DNA from: Pseudomonadota bacterium
GTDB lineage: Bacteria > Pseudomonadota > Alphaproteobacteria > Thalassobaculales > Thalassobaculaceae
Assembly (NCBI GenBank): GCA_027623845.1
Contig: JAQBUJ010000193.1
Location: forward strand, 1 to 6,472
Direction of reading: 5' to 3'
Length of the DNA stretch: 6,472 bases
In this document: positions 1 through 6,472 of the stretch, piece after piece
Layout of the letters: each line of letters opens with the position of its first letter
Numbering within the stretch: position 1 is the stretch's first letter
Position numbers and translations under genes: made by a program
The notes under the pieces: generated by a model
The model's database searches: none
What the model was told of the DNA's origin: nothing
Seen by the model: the letters and a program-made list of their open reading frames with translations, nothing else

Positions 1-2593
1 TCCAGTCATGGCTGCCGATGATCACCGGCGTGACTTCGTTGTCATGCGCGCCTTGTTGATCCTGAATCCAGACCAGCCCGCCAGTGAAACGGCCCGGGAA
101 ATCGTTCAGCAGATAAAAAGCCTTGGTCAGCACATGACCCGCTGGCACCGGCATCAACGCCGGGATGTCGAGGTCGCGGCTCAGCGCCCGCAGCCAGCGC
201 ATACCCGCGCCGCCACCGGAAACCCCGCCTTCCAATTGGTCTTTTGTGTCGAACAGGATCGTCCCGCCATTGTGCATAAAACCGTTCAACCGCATCACCG
301 CTGCATCACTGAGCGGTGGATGGTCTGGCGTGATCGGCCAATACAACAATGCGAAAAAGGCGAGTTCGTCGGTTTCAAGATCGATGCCCACCGGTCCCGC
401 CGGTTCGATCGCGGTTCGCCGGATCAGCACCTCGGAAAGCCCGATCAGACCGGATTCGCTTACCGCGTCGACCGCGTCATCGCCGGTGATCACATAGGCA
501 AGACGGGTATCCAGAGAGGCATCTAAGGCAAAGGCGTCAGCCTCGCGTTCCGCTCCCTCTGCCAAGCCGGCTCCTGGCGACAACAGCCAACCGGCCAACA
601 GCACCGCGATCGCCAATCCAGCGCCGCGCCCCCGGGCTGCCAGCCGTCCGGGCGCCACCAGGCCACGGAGGATCATGGTGACCAGGAAATCAATCAAGAA
701 CAGCGCCAGCGCCGCCGTTAGCAGGGTCGGGCGAAAATCCAACTCCGCGCCGACCGTGTAAGATTGCGTCAAGACGCCCTGTGGCGGCGAAGCCTGGACC
801 TGGAAATCGCTCGGCTTGATGGTTAAGTTCAAGGCATGACGGGTCAAGGCGGTGCCGTAATATCCGGGCGGCTGGTCCGGACCGACACTGGGCGACCCAC
901 CCGCGTCCGGCCGAGAAAGCGCCCTGGCCATCGCCGACGGCGCGCCGAGGACGCCAAACCCATCAAGCGTCTCCAGAGGCGGCAAAGCCTGGTCTCCCTG
1001 CACACCGGCGAAACCGGCGCTCAAGGCGACGACGCGGCGCAGCATATCAACGAATAACCCGGAAAGCGCCAAATCGCTCCATTCGGGGTTCGCCGTCGTG
1101 TGGAACAGCACCAACCAACCATCACCGCGCGGTTGAGCGGTTACGATCGGCGTTCCATCGGCAAGCCGCGCCCAAGTTTTCCCGTCCAGATCGATCGATG
1201 GCTCAGCCAATACCTGCCGGCGCACCAGGACCTCTCCATATCGGGGCATCTCGGCGAACGGGCTTTTCTGGCTAAACTCGGTGACCTCCAGTGGACGCGA
1301 CCAGGACAGCGCACCGCCCAAGGCACGGTCGCCGATGCGTAGGCGTGTCGGCAAAAGATCTTTTATGCCCAAGCCTTTGGACCCAAGACCGGCCGCCGCC
1401 AATCGAGGACCAGCAAAGCGAATCAACACGCCGCCGGCCTCGATCCAAGCCGACAGCTTTGCCTGATCATCCCTGGTGAGCACCCCGACATCCGCCAGGA
1501 TCAGCGCTGCCGAACCGCCCCGCATCAGCGATGACAACCGGCCCCGGGTTACCTCGCTGAAGGGTGAAAGCGCCCGCTCGAGAAAGTACAATTCATCCAG
1601 CAAGGGTTGCTTGCCCTGGAATTGTGTCTCCGAAACCAAACCGACGGGCCGGCGCTTGAAGCCATCGTCCAGCAGCACAACCGCCGCCACCGTCGTCTCT
1701 CCCTCGATCTCAATCCGACTGATGTCATTGCGCAGTTCGATGGGCAGCGAGATATTGATACTGGCGCGGCGCTCGCCACTGGCGAACGCGGCGGTGGTGT
1801 GCGCCAGACCCCTCCCATCCGCCGCTGTCGCGCGGATCGAGATCGGCTCAGCCGGCCCAGCGGATAGCCGCACGGCCTCAACGTCGACGGACCGCCCGGA
1901 ACTTGACGGCGGCATAAGAACCCTCGGGCCGGTTGAAGCATCGGTCACGATGGTCAAGCTGCCCAAGCGACGAAGCCGTTCCATCAACTGGACCTCACCG
2001 GGGTCCTGAACGCCATTGCTCAGCCAGAAAACGTCCGCCGGCGCCGGTGGCGCCGCCTGTTCCAGCGCCTCCATCAAGGGCTCAAGCCGGGACGGCGTCG
2101 GCTGCGGCTCCATTGCCTTGATCAATCCGCGCGCCTCGATCGTCGTCAGCGGTTGGTCGAATGGACGGTCATCGGCTGGCGTCCAGTTCGTGCGCAACAG
2201 GAATAGGCTTCGGCCTTCGCGCTCAGCCTGGGCGACCAGTGTCTCCATGGTTTTGACGCGCCCGTCCCAATCGCGTCCGGCCGTCCAGTCGTCATCAACC
2301 ACGATCACCACCGCACCCTGGCCCGGCAGGTCGGGATTGGCATGCAATATCGGATGCGCCAGCGCCAAAATCACCAGCGCTGCGAACACCAGCCTGAGCA
2401 GCAGCAACCACCACGGCGCGGTATCCGGCGTCTCTTCGCGGGACTGCAAGCGATAGAGCAGGCGGATCGCCGGAAACCGCTGGGTGCGGGGCGATGGCGG
2501 CGTGACCCGAAGCAGCCACCAAAGAACCGGCAGACCAAGCAGCGCCGTCAGCATCCAAGGAGCGGTGAAAGCTAGGGAACCGAGCGCCAGCAT
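1..2593 (-). CDS. DUF4159 membrane protein with BatA-like N-terminus (3' end outside window)
   Basis: The reading frame is open for 864 codons from the ATG at 2593 to the window edge, so the C-terminus is missing. Residues 8-30 and 61-80 are two hydrophobic segments with the BatA/aerotolerance-regulator N-terminal pattern, including a Trp-Trp-Leu-Leu-Leu-Leu-Arg-Leu run at 61-68. A vWA-like stretch begins near residue 94, but its metal site is degenerate (Asp100-Asp-Asp102-Trp-Thr104 instead of DxSxS). Residues about 329-400 resemble the class I glutamine amidotransferase-like fold (an 'IEAGGVLIRF' type strand-turn) without a recognisable catalytic Cys. Further hydrophobic segments lie at 624-642 and 659-671. 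The DUF4159 domain starts near 696 ('DTRLAYVITG') and shows YWPI at 751-754, 'HVLTKAFYLL' at 820-829 and DFPGR at 831-835. Family members are usually somewhat over 900 residues, so perhaps 60-80 are missing. The protein is probably an inner-membrane partner of the upstream MoxR and DUF58 proteins. The biochemical role is unknown. Confidence 0.9.
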   Translation of the reverse strand, partial: MLALGSLAFTAPWMLTALLGLPVLWWLLRVTPPSPRTQRFPAIRLLYRLQSREETPDTAPWWLLLLRLVFAALVILALAHPILHANPDLPGQGAVVIVVDDDWTAGRDWDGRVKTMETLVAQAEREGRSLFLLRTNWTPADDRPFDQPLTTIEARGLIKAMEPQPTPSRLEPLMEALEQAAPPAPADVFWLSNGVQDPGEVQLMERLRRLGSLTIVTDASTGPRVLMPPSSSGRSVDVEAVRLSAGPAEPISIRATAADGRGLAHTTAAFASGERRASINISLPIELRNDISRIEIEGETTVAAVVLLDDGFKRRPVGLVSETQFQGKQPLLDELYFLERALSPFSEVTRGRLSSLMRGGSAALILADVGVLTRDDQAKLSAWIEAGGVLIRFAGPRLAAAGLGSKGLGIKDLLPTRLRIGDRALGGALSWSRPLEVTEFSQKSPFAEMPRYGEVLVRRQVLAEPSIDLDGKTWARLADGTPIVTAQPRGDGWLVLFHTTANPEWSDLALSGLFVDMLRRVVALSAGFAGVQGDQALPPLETLDGFGVLGAPSAMARALSRPDAGGSPSVGPDQPPGYYGTALTRHALNLTIKPSDFQVQASPPQGVLTQSYTVGAELDFRPTLLTAALALFLIDFLVTMILRGLVAPGRLAARGRGAGLAIAVLLAGWLLSPGAGLAEGAEREADAFALDASLDTRLAYVITGDDAVDAVSESGLIGLSEVLIRRTAIEPAGPVGIDLETDELAFFALLYWPITPDHPPLSDAAVMRLNGFMHNGGTILFDTKDQLEGGVSGGGAGMRWLRALSRDLDIPALMPVPAGHVLTKAFYLLNDFPGRFTGGLVWIQDQQGAHDNEVTPVIIGSHDW

Positions 2594-2596
2594 CAG

Positions 2597-2604
2597 CCTT
2601 CCCC
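2597..2604 (-). promoter_or_regulatory. Ribosome-binding site of the DUF4159 gene
   Basis: On the minus strand the purine run GGGGAAGG lies in the 12-base gap after the DUF58 stop. GGGGA is 6 bases before the ATG at 2593. It is the clearest Shine-Dalgarno-like site in the left arm and supports that start codon. Confidence 0.6.
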
Positions 2605-2605
2605 G

Positions 2606-3493
2606 TCAAACAGCGGTTCGGGACAGCGCGCCATAGAGCGACAGCAAGGCCGCCTCGGCGGGTTGCTCCGTCACATGGCTTGAAAAACTCCACCCAACCT
2701 TGGTCGCAAGGTCACGCAGTTCCTCGCGGTGCAGAGCCAGCTTTTCCTGGTATTCCTGGCGCACCTGGTCGGCCCGGCGCAGCAGATGCGGCTCTTCATC
2801 CTCGGCGCCCTCGAAACGAATGCGCCCGCCAAACGGGAAGCCCTCTTCCGCCGGATCGAGGATCTGCACGCAATGGCCTTTACAACCGTTCGACGCCATT
2901 ACCGCTATGGCGTCGCGATAGACTGAGATCGGTTCAAGGAAATCAGCGATCAACACCACCCCGGCATGGCGTGGCAGTGGTTCCGGTGGCGGCGCACTGG
3001 AACCACCACCGGAAACAGCCATCGCCTCAATCAGTATATTCAGGCCGGTGCGGCCACCGCGTGCCGGCATGCCCTCACCAAGCAGCGCGACATTTTCTCC
3101 ACCCTCGATCAACAGGATCGCCAAGGCCATCGCGAGCACATCGGCGCGCTCACACTTTTCCGGCACATCGCGGCGCGAGCGGTAGCGCATGGATGGTGAG
3201 GAATCTCGCCAAATCCAAACGCTCTGAGCCGCTTCCCATTCGTTTTCGCGAACAAACAGTTCACGACCTCGGGCCGATCGACGCCAATCGATATGCCGGG
3301 CGGTGTCAAAATTCTGATAGCGGCGGAACTGCCAGAACGTCTCGCCCTGACCGGGCCGGCGGCTACCATGCATTCCCTGTATCACCGTTGCCGCGACGTG
3401 TTCCGCTTGCACCTGTAGCGGCGGAAGCCGGCTGGCGAGCGCTTCTGACTGTTGGCGGATCACGTCGGACACGGCATCAAAGATGACGATCAC
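2606..3493 (-). CDS. DUF58 domain protein with vWA-type metal site
   Basis: This 295-residue protein carries the DUF58 core. Residues 50-86 contain the family signature (GETFWQFRRYQ at 50-60, HIDWRRSAR at 67-75, then FVRENEWE at 80-87). A vWA strand follows, with an intact MIDAS-like DxSxS (Asp97, Ser99, Ser101 in 'WRDSSPSM'). No transmembrane segment is visible, so the protein is probably cytoplasmic or peripheral, and the metal site suggests Mg-dependent protein binding. In known systems DUF58/vWA proteins are encoded beside MoxR ATPases and act as their adaptors or partners. Here that role is inferred from gene order. The start is uncertain: 3493 is a GTG that overlaps the MoxR end by 17 bases, and in-frame GTG codons at 3472 and 3463 are alternatives. 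None has a good ribosome-binding site. Family conservation begins near residue 14, so the shorter forms are equally plausible. The stop at 2606 is 12 bases before the next gene. Confidence 0.92.
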   Translation of the reverse strand: MIVIFDAVSDVIRQQSEALASRLPPLQVQAEHVAATVIQGMHGSRRPGQGETFWQFRRYQNFDTARHIDWRRSARGRELFVRENEWEAAQSVWIWRDSSPSMRYRSRRDVPEKCERADVLAMALAILLIEGGENVALLGEGMPARGGRTGLNILIEAMAVSGGGSSAPPPEPLPRHAGVVLIADFLEPISVYRDAIAVMASNGCKGHCVQILDPAEEGFPFGGRIRFEGAEDEEPHLLRRADQVRQEYQEKLALHREELRDLATKVGWSFSSHVTEQPAEAALLSLYGALSRTAV

Positions 3494-4487
3494 AGAGACG
3501 GTCTATTACCGAGTCCAAGGTCACACCCTCGGCCCGGGCGGCGAAATTCAACGCCATTCGATGCCGAAGCACCGGATGCGCCAAAGCCAAGACATCATCG
3601 ACGGAGGGGGAAATCCTCCCTTCCAGCACGGCGCGGGCCCGCACCGCGAGCATCAGCGCCTGGCTGGCGCGCGGGCCTGGCCCCCAAGCAACATGGCGGC
3701 GTACTTCTTCCACCTCCGTGGTCTCACGCCGTCCGGCCCGAACGATCGCCAGGATCGCCTCGACCACGCTTTCGCCCACCGGCAACCGCCGCAACAACGC
3801 CTGGGCGGCGAGCAATTCCTTGCCCGACATCACCGCTTGCGCCACCTCTTCTCGCGCTCCGGTGGTGGCGATCAACATCCGGCGCTCCGCCTCGGCGTCC
3901 GGGTAACCGACATCGATCTGCAACAGGAAACGATCGAGTTGTGCTTCCGGTAACGGATAGGTGCCTTCCTGCTCCAGCGGATTTTGGGTCGCGAGAACAT
4001 GAAAAGGCCGGGGCAGATCATGGGTCTGGCCAGCGACGGTCACGGTCAGCTCCTGCATCGCCTGCAGCAGCGCCGATTGGGTGCGCGGGCTGGCGCGGTT
4101 GATCTCGTCGGCCATCAAGACCTGGCAGAACACCGGGCCGGGGATGAACCTGAAACTCCGCTTGCCGGCGGTATCTTCCTCAAGCACCTCGGAGCCAATG
4201 ATATCGGCGGGCATCAGATCGGGCGTGCATTGAACCCGTTTGTCGTCAAGCCCAAACACGGTGCCAAGGGTCTCGACCAATTTTGTCTTGGCCAATCCAG
4301 GCACGCCGATAAGCAACCCGTGTCCACCGGCCAGGATGGTGATCAAGGTTTGATCAACAACCAGCTGCTGACCGAAGATGATCCGTTCAACCTGCTCGCG
4401 CACCTTGCCTATGTGGACGCCAAGCGTGTCGATCTCGGCCAATAGCTGGTCTTCGGGAGCGCTATCGAGGGTGGAGGAGTCGGTCAT
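3477..4487 (-). CDS. MoxR-family AAA+ ATPase
   Basis: This 336-residue AAA+ ATPase of the MoxR branch is full length for the family. Walker A is GVPGLAKT at 61-68 and Walker B is VLMADE at 122-127, followed by INRASPRTQSALLQAMQE. Sensor 1 is in ATQNP (Asn168), and the 'LPEAQLDRFLL' segment carries the expected arginine (Arg185). The C-terminal lid region follows to 'DRLCDRHL'. All catalytic elements are present, so ATP hydrolysis is expected. MoxR proteins form hexameric rings that remodel or load cofactors onto partner proteins, typically together with vWA-domain proteins, and the next two genes encode such partners. I chose the ATG at 4487. An in-frame GTG at 4505 would add six residues but lies inside the palindrome shared with the divergent promoter region. 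AGAGAG sits 9 bases before the chosen ATG. It is the first gene of the minus-strand operon. The specific substrate cannot be read from the sequence. Confidence 0.96.
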   Translation of the reverse strand: MTDSSTLDSAPEDQLLAEIDTLGVHIGKVREQVERIIFGQQLVVDQTLITILAGGHGLLIGVPGLAKTKLVETLGTVFGLDDKRVQCTPDLMPADIIGSEVLEEDTAGKRSFRFIPGPVFCQVLMADEINRASPRTQSALLQAMQELTVTVAGQTHDLPRPFHVLATQNPLEQEGTYPLPEAQLDRFLLQIDVGYPDAEAERRMLIATTGAREEVAQAVMSGKELLAAQALLRRLPVGESVVEAILAIVRAGRRETTEVEEVRRHVAWGPGPRASQALMLAVRARAVLEGRISPSVDDVLALAHPVLRHRMALNFAARAEGVTLDSVIDRLCDRHL

Positions 4488-4562
4488 CGGCGTATACTCT
4501 CTCACGTGAGGTTTCGGGCAGCATCACGCACAATCAAGGCAGATTTAGGATATCGGTCGGCC
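4488..4562. promoter_or_regulatory. Divergent intergenic region between the two operons
   Basis: These 75 bases separate the MoxR ATG (leftward) from the DUF1285 ATG (rightward) and must hold or adjoin both promoters. I found no convincing paired -35/-10 boxes. TAGGAT at 4546-4551 on the plus strand is a possible -10 without a good -35, and TTGATT on the minus strand (4532-4537) is a possible -35 without a clear -10. AGGA at 4547-4550 lies 12 bases before the DUF1285 ATG and is a weak ribosome-binding site candidate. The promoter role is inferred from layout alone. Confidence 0.55.
4501..4510. repeat. Perfect 10-base palindrome, possible operator
   Basis: CTCACGTGAG is its own reverse complement and lies in the divergent intergenic region, 13 bases upstream of the MoxR ATG. 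The symmetry would suit a dimeric regulator acting on both operons. A palindrome this short can occur by chance, and I cannot name a regulator. The two back-to-back GTG codons at its centre come from the palindrome itself and are unlikely to be real starts. Confidence 0.35.
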
Positions 4563-5147
4563 ATGGGCGACAAACAACCTCAATCGTCATCCAGACTAGA
4601 GCGTATAGCAGACGCGGTTTCCGGCAAGTCCCAGAACCGTGAACAGGAGGCAATTCGACATTTTCAGATGCGAATCGGGCGGGACGGGACTTGGTTTTAT
4701 CAGGAATCGCCAATCAATCGAATGCGGTTGGTCAAGCTGTTCTCGACCGTACTTCGACGCGAGGCAGACGGTCAATATTGGCTGGTAACGCCGGTCGAAC
4801 GCGGCATCATCGATGTCGATGACGCGCCATTCACCGCCGTCGAAATGACCCATATCGCCGGCGCGGATCCCGGCGGGAAGGACGATCTGCTACAATTCCG
4901 CACCAATCTGGATGCCGAGGTCGATTGCGGACCTGATCATCCGCTACGCGTTGCGATCGACCCCAAGACGCAGGAACCCAGTCCCTATATTCTGGTTCGC
5001 GAGGGTCTCGAGGCCCGGTTGACGCGCTCGGTCTTCTATGAACTGGCCGAATTGGCCCATGAGCGCGATATCGACGGAGAGAGGGTTTACGGCGTATGGA
5101 GCAAGGGCAGATTTTATCCGCTAGGCCCGGTAGAGCCGGAATGCTGA
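4563..5147 (+). CDS. DUF1285 domain-containing protein
   Basis: This 194-residue soluble protein has no signal peptide or membrane segment and matches the DUF1285 family. IGRDGTWFYQESPI lies at 38-51, followed by a 'LVKLFSTVLRRE' helix (56-67) and YWLVTPVERG at 72-81. Further on come 'LQFRTNLDAEV', 'CGPDHPLRV', a 'SVFYELAELA' helix and a C-terminal 'GVWSKGRFYPLGP'. Length and motif order are typical. Members of this family are small proteins of unknown function, found mostly in proteobacteria. The ATG at 4563 is preferred over the in-frame GTG at 4506, because the 19 extra residues look unconserved and that GTG lies in the palindrome. It is the first gene of the rightward operon, and its stop overlaps the Nudix start by 7 bases. 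That ties it to nucleotide and tRNA metabolism by position only. Confidence 0.9.
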   Translation: MGDKQPQSSSRLERIADAVSGKSQNREQEAIRHFQMRIGRDGTWFYQESPINRMRLVKLFSTVLRREADGQYWLVTPVERGIIDVDDAPFTAVEMTHIAGADPGGKDDLLQFRTNLDAEVDCGPDHPLRVAIDPKTQEPSPYILVREGLEARLTRSVFYELAELAHERDIDGERVYGVWSKGRFYPLGPVEPEC

Positions 5148-5848
5148 CCCTCGAGGAATTCAGCGACGCTTTCGCCCGCGCCATCGCGGCAGCGGGTGAC
5201 GGCATTCCCAAGGAACGGTCCTCCGCCGTCACCCGACGCGGTGATCATGATCTCAATCCAGGGATGGAGTTGCCGGAAAAGCGCCGTCCGGCCTCTGTGC
5301 TGGTGCCGATTATTGGCCGCCCCGGGCAACCGACCATCCTGCTTACCCAGCGCTCGGCCGATCTGCCGCATCATGCCGGGCAGGTCAGCTTCCCCGGCGG
5401 TCGGGCCGAAGAGACGGATGTCGACGCCATCGATACGGCGTTGCGCGAGACCGAGGAAGAAATCGGGTTGGATCGCCGGCATGTCGAAGTGATCGGCCGG
5501 CTCGACACCTATGTCACGCGAACCGGCTTCGTGGTGACGCCCATCGTCGGTCTCGTGCGCCCGCCTTTCGAGGTGACAGCCGACCCGGTGGAGGTCGCGT
5601 CGATCTTCGAGGTGCCGCTTTCCTTCGTTTTGGACCGCGCCAATCATCAGCGGCACAGCCGGGAATGGCAGAACATGATCCGCCATTTCTACGTCCTGCC
5701 GCACCCCGATCAATATATCTGGGGGGCGACGGCGGGCATGTTGGTGAATCTCGCCGAGTTTCTGCTTGATGTTTTAGGCGATGGGGTAACCGCCGGTGGG
5801 GTGGACGCCAGTGGGGTGGACGGTAACGGGGCGAACGATGCCGGGTGA
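5141..5848 (+). CDS. NudL-type Nudix hydrolase, probable CoA pyrophosphatase
   Basis: This 235-residue cytosolic enzyme probably hydrolyses coenzyme A or its derivatives to 3',5'-ADP and phosphopantetheine using Mg or Mn. It carries the CoA-specific (UPF0035/NuCoA) signature at 67-87: 'LLTQRS', then 'HHAGQVSFPGG'. This runs into the Nudix catalytic segment, with 'RETEEEIGL' at 102-110 supplying the metal-binding glutamates. As in many members of this subfamily, the spacing of the acidic residue before Arg102 departs from the textbook Nudix box. The final 23 residues or so are a low-complexity Gly/Val/Asp/Asn tail encoded by 15-base tandem repeats and are probably disordered. I chose the ATG at 5141, which overlaps the DUF1285 stop and gives a natural N-terminus. 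An in-frame ATG at 5096 would add 15 residues inside the upstream gene. The stop overlaps the CCA gene by 11 bases, consistent with coupled translation. Confidence 0.93.
   Translation: MLTLEEFSDAFARAIAAAGDGIPKERSSAVTRRGDHDLNPGMELPEKRRPASVLVPIIGRPGQPTILLTQRSADLPHHAGQVSFPGGRAEETDVDAIDTALRETEEEIGLDRRHVEVIGRLDTYVTRTGFVVTPIVGLVRPPFEVTADPVEVASIFEVPLSFVLDRANHQRHSREWQNMIRHFYVLPHPDQYIWGATAGMLVNLAEFLLDVLGDGVTAGGVDASGVDGNGANDAG
5781..5840 (+). repeat. Four degenerate 15-base tandem repeats at the Nudix/CCA junction
   Basis: The units are 5781-5795, 5796-5810, 5811-5825 and 5826-5840. The second and third share their first 12 bases (GTGGGGTGGACG), and the outer two keep the GGGG core with several changes. 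In the Nudix frame they encode pentapeptides DGVTA, GGVDA, SGVDG and NGAND. The last unit ends exactly with the ATG of the CCA gene. The period is a multiple of three, so gain or loss of a unit would change tail length without breaking the frame. Confidence 0.8.
5828..5831 (+). promoter_or_regulatory. Ribosome-binding site of the CCA gene within the repeat
   Basis: GGGG lies 6 bases before the ATG at 5838. It is the G-rich core of the fourth 15-base repeat unit. The same core recurs in the three upstream units, so this is a plausible but not strong Shine-Dalgarno site. Confidence 0.45.
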
Positions 5849-6472
5849 ACCAACCGGTTCGACCTGGAGAAACACCCCGGCAACCCAGGCGGTGATGACC
5901 GCCTTGGGGGCCGAGGCCGGCCTGGCCCGTTTTGTTGGCGGCTGCGTGCGCAATACATTGCTGCACTTGCCCGTCACCGATATCGACATCGCGACGGTCC
6001 ACCCGCCCGAGGAAACCACGAAGCGCCTCCTGGCGGCCGGCCTCAAAGCCAAACCAACCGGCGTCACCCATGGCACGATCACCGCCATCGCCGACCGCCA
6101 CCCCTACGAAATCACCACCTTGCGCCGGGACGTGGAGACCGATGGTCGTCGCGCCGTGGTCGCCTTTACCGATGACTGGGCCGAGGACGCGGCGCGGCGT
6201 GACTTCACGATGAACGCTATCTTCATGGATATCCACGGCGTGATCCTCGACCCTATGAGCGGCATGGAAGACGCGGTGGCCGGCAGAGTCCGGTTCGTCG
6301 GCGAAGCCACCCAACGCATCCGCGAAGACGCGCTTCGTATTCTTCGTTTTTTCCGTTTCCAGGCGCGATATGGCAAAGGACCGATCGATGCTGTTGCGCT
6401 AGCGGCCTGCCGGCTGGACGCAGCCTTGCTAAGGGGATTGTCCGGCGAGCGCATTCGCAACGAACTGCAGAA
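5838..6472 (+). CDS. cca: CCA tRNA nucleotidyltransferase (3' end outside window)
   Basis: This is the N-terminal 211 codons of a class II CCA-adding enzyme, which builds or repairs the 3' CCA end of tRNAs from CTP and ATP. Visible motifs in order are: FVGGCVRN at 32-39 (nucleotide-binding loop; many relatives have RD in place of RN); DIDIA with the two metal-binding aspartates Asp48 and Asp50; 'RRDFTMNAIF' at 120-129; and 'EDALRILRFFRF' at 163-174, containing the EDxxR nucleotide-selecting motif (Asp164, Arg167). The head domain is complete, and the frame continues into the start of the RNA-binding region before the window ends. Alphaproteobacterial members are about 400 residues, so roughly half is present. 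The ATG at 5838 places about 30 residues before the GG motif, as usual for the family, and overlaps the Nudix stop by 11 bases. A plain poly(A) polymerase is the main alternative, but the alphaproteobacterial context and motif style favour the CCA enzyme. Confidence 0.95.
   Translation, partial: MPGEPTGSTWRNTPATQAVMTALGAEAGLARFVGGCVRNTLLHLPVTDIDIATVHPPEETTKRLLAAGLKAKPTGVTHGTITAIADRHPYEITTLRRDVETDGRRAVVAFTDDWAEDAARRDFTMNAIFMDIHGVILDPMSGMEDAVAGRVRFVGEATQRIREDALRILRFFRFQARYGKGPIDAVALAACRLDAALLRGLSGERIRNELQ

Noticed and set aside
8..2456. Plus-strand open frames opposite the DUF4159 gene, such as 8-526, 1476-2009 and 2016-2456
   Set aside because: The minus strand holds one uninterrupted frame of 864 codons with clear domains across this whole stretch, so these are antisense artefacts.
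2295..2693. Minus-strand frame of 132 codons spanning the DUF58/DUF4159 junction
   Set aside because: It overlaps the end of DUF58 and the start of DUF4159 in a different frame, and both of those are supported by family motifs.
2680..3486. Open frame of 268 codons on the plus strand opposite the DUF58 gene
   Set aside because: It lies antisense to a gene with clear family motifs, its translation is rich in Arg, Pro and Ala with no recognisable domain, and such frames are common in GC-rich DNA.
3452..4445. Several plus-strand open frames opposite the MoxR gene (3452-4102, 3483-3953, 3984-4445)
   Set aside because: They mirror an intact MoxR ATPase with all catalytic motifs, and their translations show low-complexity composition and no family signature.
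4503..4508. Back-to-back GTG starts for MoxR (4505) and DUF1285 (4506)
   Set aside because: Both fall inside the same CACGTG core, lack a ribosome-binding site and add unconserved residues. The ATG codons at 4487 and 4563 fit the families better.
5514..6314. Minus-strand open frame of 266 codons opposite the Nudix and cca genes
   Set aside because: It spans two well-supported genes on the other strand, and its translation has no recognisable domain.
1..6472. Mobile element, defence system, CRISPR array or tRNA gene
   Set aside because: I saw no transposase, integrase, regularly spaced repeats or cloverleaf-forming segment. The genes are conserved-looking and uniform in base composition.

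Overview
The window is GC-rich and almost fully coding, with two operons pointing away from each other. Gene content, order and protein style suggest an alphaproteobacterium, most likely of the Rhodospirillales type. That assignment is an inference from familiar protein families, not from a marker gene.

Left arm (bases 1 to 4487, minus strand). Reading in the direction of transcription, there is a MoxR-family AAA+ ATPase, a DUF58 protein with a von Willebrand A-type metal site, and a large membrane protein. The membrane protein has a BatA-like N-terminus, a central amidotransferase-like segment and a C-terminal DUF4159 domain. It is open at base 1, so its end is missing. The genes overlap or sit 12 bases apart and are almost certainly one transcript. 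MoxR ATPases paired with vWA-domain proteins are generally seen as chaperone-like remodelling or metal-insertion systems of the envelope. The substrate of this branch is not known.

Centre (bases 4488 to 4562). A 75-base divergent intergenic region is the only real non-coding stretch. It carries a perfect 10-base palindrome but no convincing sigma-70 boxes.

Right arm (bases 4563 to 6472, plus strand). A DUF1285 protein, a NudL-type Nudix hydrolase (probable CoA pyrophosphatase) and the first half of a CCA tRNA nucleotidyltransferase follow each other with 7- and 11-base overlaps, so translation is probably coupled. The junction between the Nudix and CCA genes is made of four degenerate 15-base tandem repeats. 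These encode a Gly-rich tail on the Nudix protein and also supply the ribosome-binding region and start codon of the CCA gene.

I see no RNA gene, mobile element, CRISPR array or phage signature. The window looks like conserved chromosomal core. The least understood part is the MoxR/DUF58/DUF4159 cassette, and the most unusual local structure is the repeat at the Nudix/CCA junction.
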